DNA of 8,830 nucleotides from CBDCUC01 sp965222485 (lineage in GTDB: Bacteria > Pseudomonadota > Alphaproteobacteria > Rhizobiales > Hyphomicrobiaceae), in the NCBI GenBank assembly GCA_965222485.1, contig CBDCUC010000025.1:1-8830 (forward strand), read 5' to 3'. Positions 6,798-8,830 of this stretch are shown here, one piece after another; position 1 is the first letter of the stretch; each line of letters opens with the position of its first letter. Both the position numbers and the translations under genes were made by a program. The notes under the pieces were generated by a model that searched no databases, had not been told where the DNA came from, and worked only from the letters and a program-made list of their open reading frames with translations.

Positions 6798-8266
6798 ATG
6801 TCAGATGCCTACGATGTTATCGTGATCGGAACCGGCCCCGGGCGGCTATGTTGCGGCCATCCGCGCAGCTCAGCTCGGCATGAAGACAGCCGTCGTCGAG
6901 CGAGAGCACCTGGGCGGTATCTGCCTCAACTGGGGCTGCATCCCAACGAAGGCGCTCCTACGGTCTGCTGAGGTCCTGCACACCGGTAACCAAGCCAGCC
7001 AGTTCGGGCTTTCCCTGCAGGGCTCCCTTGGCTTCGAGATTTCCCAACTTGTTTCGCGTTCGCGGCGCGTTTCCGGGCAGCTTAACGGCGGCGTCGGCTA
7101 CCTACTCAAGAAGAACAAAGTTGATGTCATCTGGGGCGAAGCCACGATTACAGAGGCGCCGCAGCCGGAACAGGGTATTCCAGGCTCGATCAATGTCAGT
7201 GCACCATCGAAACCTGCCGTTGAACCCCAACACAAACCACCCGCCGGCACACTTGAGCCAGGCGCTTACAAGGCGCGCCACATTATTATTGCGACCGGCG
7301 CAAGACCACGTGCACTTCCCGGAATTGCACCTGACGGCGGACGGATCTGGTCCTACTTCGAAGCAATGAACCCTAGTGCTTTGCCGAAGTCATTGATCGT
7401 GGCAGGGTCCGGCGCCATCGGCATTGAGTTTGCCTCCTTCTACCGCACGCTTGGTGTGGACGTGACCGTCGTTGAACTTCTGCCAAGAATTCTTCCTGTC
7501 GAGGACGAGGAGATTTCCAAGACCGCCCAAAAAGCTTTTGAGAAACAAGGCATAAAGATCCTTACCGATTCTAGGATCGAAAGCGTAACGACCAGTGATA
7601 CTGGTGTCACAGCGGACGTATTGGCCCCGGGTTCGGAGCGACTGTCCCTAACCGCAGACGCCATGATTCTCGCCATCGGCGTGGAAGCGAACACTCAGGG
7701 GCTAGGCCTTGAGACGGTGGGCGTACGCTTGTCCGCAGGCGTCATTGAAACGGACGGTGTCGGACGCACAAGCGTTCCGGGAATCTGGGCGATCGGCGAC
7801 GTTTGCGGCGCACCAATGCTTGCGCATAAGGCGGAGCACGAAGGCGTGACTTGCGTCGAAAACCATCAAGGGGTTACCGACACATCCTCTCGATAAAAAT
7901 AGCATTCCCGGATGCACCTATTGCGATCCGCAAATCGCTTCGATCGGCCTGACCGAGACCAAAGCGCGCGATCAAGGCATTGAGGTGCGCGTAGGACGCT
8001 TTTCATATCGAGGCAATGGAAAGGCAGTGGCATTGGGAGCCGGGGACGGCCTGATTAAGACGGTCTACGATGCAGCAACTGGAAAGCTCTTGGGAGCCCA
8101 CCTGATTGGCGCAGAGGTCACAGAACTCATTCAGGGCTTTGCAATTGCCTTGAAGATGGGGGCCCGTGACGAGGACCTAATCCACACCGTGTTCCCGCAC
8201 CCGACGCTCTCGGAAATGATCCACGAGAGCAGTCTGGATTCCCAGGGCCGTGCCATCCATATGTAA
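6798..8266 (+). CDS. lpdA: Dihydrolipoyl dehydrogenase, E3 (two frameshifts)
   Basis: The corrected protein is 488 residues. It has the FAD motif GTGPGG (11-16), the redox disulfide in GGICLNWGCIPTKALL (Cys42, Cys47), the NAD-binding VAGSGAIGIEFASFYRTLGV (201-220), the second FAD motif WAIGDVCGAPMLAHKAEHEG (330-349), and the C-terminal VFPHPTLSEM with the His467-Glu472 pair. It reoxidises the dihydrolipoyl group of E2 with NAD in the cytoplasm. A Pro-rich insert near 121-156 is common in alphaproteobacterial E3. The frame breaks at GGG 6840-6842 (should be GG) and CC 7863-7864 (should be C). I chose the ATG at 6798 because MSDAYDVIVIG is the usual beginning; the ATG at 6774 is the alternative, and neither has a strong ribosome binding site. 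It stands alone here, but an E1 gene at the left edge suggests a partner complex. Confidence 0.92.
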
Positions 8267-8291
8267 AGTGCGGAGGAGCATAGAGAGACCG

Positions 8292-8360
8292 TCAAGGCTT
8301 GCTTCTTCGCAGATCCTGTTTGAACTTGTCGAATTCAGATTGAACAGTATGCAAGCTTGA
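8292..8360. repeat. Imperfect inverted repeat between E3 and the DUF1194 gene
   Basis: TCAAGGCTTGC (8292-8302) and GCAAGCTTGA (8351-8360) are complementary apart from one bulged base, and are about 50 bases apart. There is no T run. It may be a chance match or a weak mRNA end structure. Confidence 0.3.
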
Positions 8361-8374
8361 AACGGTGGGACCGC

Positions 8375-8830
8375 ATGATCTTTAAAAACGCACCTAAGAG
8401 CCCTCGTTCGCTCACAGCCCAGCGTCGGACTTGGGTGCGAAGCGTTTTCGTTCCCGGCGGCCGGTGGCCCGCCTGCCTGGTTGCCGTCGCCATACTCTTC
8501 AGCCTATGGCATACGACGCCTGCCGCAAGCGACCCGTTGCCATCTCGCGTCGATACAGCGCTGGTCATCTCCGTCGATGTCTCCAGTTCCGTGAACGAGC
8601 GCCGCTATCGTCTGCAGCTAGAGGGTATAGCCTCCGCACTTGAGGATCCCGGTGTTATCGAAACCATCCTCAACGGGCCCCTTGGAAACATCATGATTGC
8701 AGTCGTGGCGTGGTCCAACAAAGCCAAACTGGCAGTGCCGTGGACGCTTGTCACGAACGAAAAAGATGCAGCAGAGTTAGCACAAAGCATCCGGTCGATT
8801 CCTCAGGAAGAAGGCAGATTCACCTGTCTT
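8375..8830 (+). CDS. DUF1194-family protein with von Willebrand factor A-like domain (N-terminal part)
   Basis: This frame is open from ATG 8375 to the window end (152 codons), with GGTGGG upstream. A long n-region and a hydrophobic segment ACLVAVAILFSLW (33-45) form a signal peptide or anchor, likely cleaved near TPAASDP. The mature part begins VDTALVISVDVSSSVNERRY, in which D68-x-S70-x-S72 is a MIDAS metal-binding motif. Then come GPLGNIMIAVVAWS and VPWTLV, all typical of DUF1194 proteins. The function of this family is not established; VWA-like domains usually bind proteins through a metal ion. The GTG at 8435 is a possible later start. It follows lipoamide dehydrogenase by 108 bases on the same strand, and a link between the two is not evident. 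Confidence 0.82.
   Translation, partial: MIFKNAPKSPRSLTAQRRTWVRSVFVPGGRWPACLVAVAILFSLWHTTPAASDPLPSRVDTALVISVDVSSSVNERRYRLQLEGIASALEDPGVIETILNGPLGNIMIAVVAWSNKAKLAVPWTLVTNEKDAAELAQSIRSIPQEEGRFTCL

Noticed and set aside
7158..7265. Pro-rich insert in lipoamide dehydrogenase as a novel domain
   Set aside because: Alphaproteobacterial E3 enzymes of this subfamily commonly carry a similar insert, so it is not unusual.

Overview
The window looks like part of the chromosome of an alphaproteobacterium, probably of the order Hyphomicrobiales. This rests on three things: a porin of the type found there (signal peptide, double Cys, short coiled coil, C-terminal Phe), a lipoamide dehydrogenase with the alphaproteobacterial VFPHPTLSE C-terminus and a Pro-rich insert, and a DUF1194 protein. 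I see no mobile element, tRNA, rRNA or CRISPR array.

Layout. Left part, minus strand: the N-terminal 74 codons of a thiamine-diphosphate-dependent 2-oxoacid dehydrogenase E1 alpha subunit (1-222, running off the left edge), a regulatory gap with a terminator and a palindrome (223-618), and a SAM-dependent O-methyltransferase of the acetylserotonin/COMT type (619-1615). A divergent gap of about 1 kb without a recognisable gene follows (1616-2658). Right part, plus strand: a Tat-exported small subunit of the gluconate 2-dehydrogenase subunit 3 family (2659-3235), its GMC/FAD catalytic subunit with a three-cysteine iron-sulfur motif (3257-4839), a trimeric-type porin (5026-6459) with a strong terminator, a lipoamide dehydrogenase or E3 (6798-8266), and the start of a DUF1194/VWA protein (8375 to the right edge).

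Regulation. Two near-perfect sigma-54 (RpoN) promoters (TGGCAC-N5-TTGC) lie upstream of the methyltransferase (minus strand, 1772-1786) and of the GMC operon (plus strand, 2555-2570). A weaker one (TGGCAT with GG-N10-GC spacing) lies upstream of E1 alpha (315-332), about 90 bp downstream of a 24-bp palindrome that could be an enhancer. The E1 alpha, methyltransferase and GMC transcription units may therefore form one activator-controlled regulon. My inference is that the porin admits a substrate, the periplasmic GMC dehydrogenase oxidises it, and a cytoplasmic 2-oxoacid dehydrogenase complex (E1 at left, E3 at right) works on a downstream product. The substrate is unknown.

Quality. Four genes are broken by six single-base frameshifts. 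All six are +1 insertions and five lie at runs of identical bases. Removing one base at each site restores full-length, well-conserved proteins, so sequencing or assembly error is more likely than six real mutations. Protein lengths and residue numbers below are for the corrected frames.
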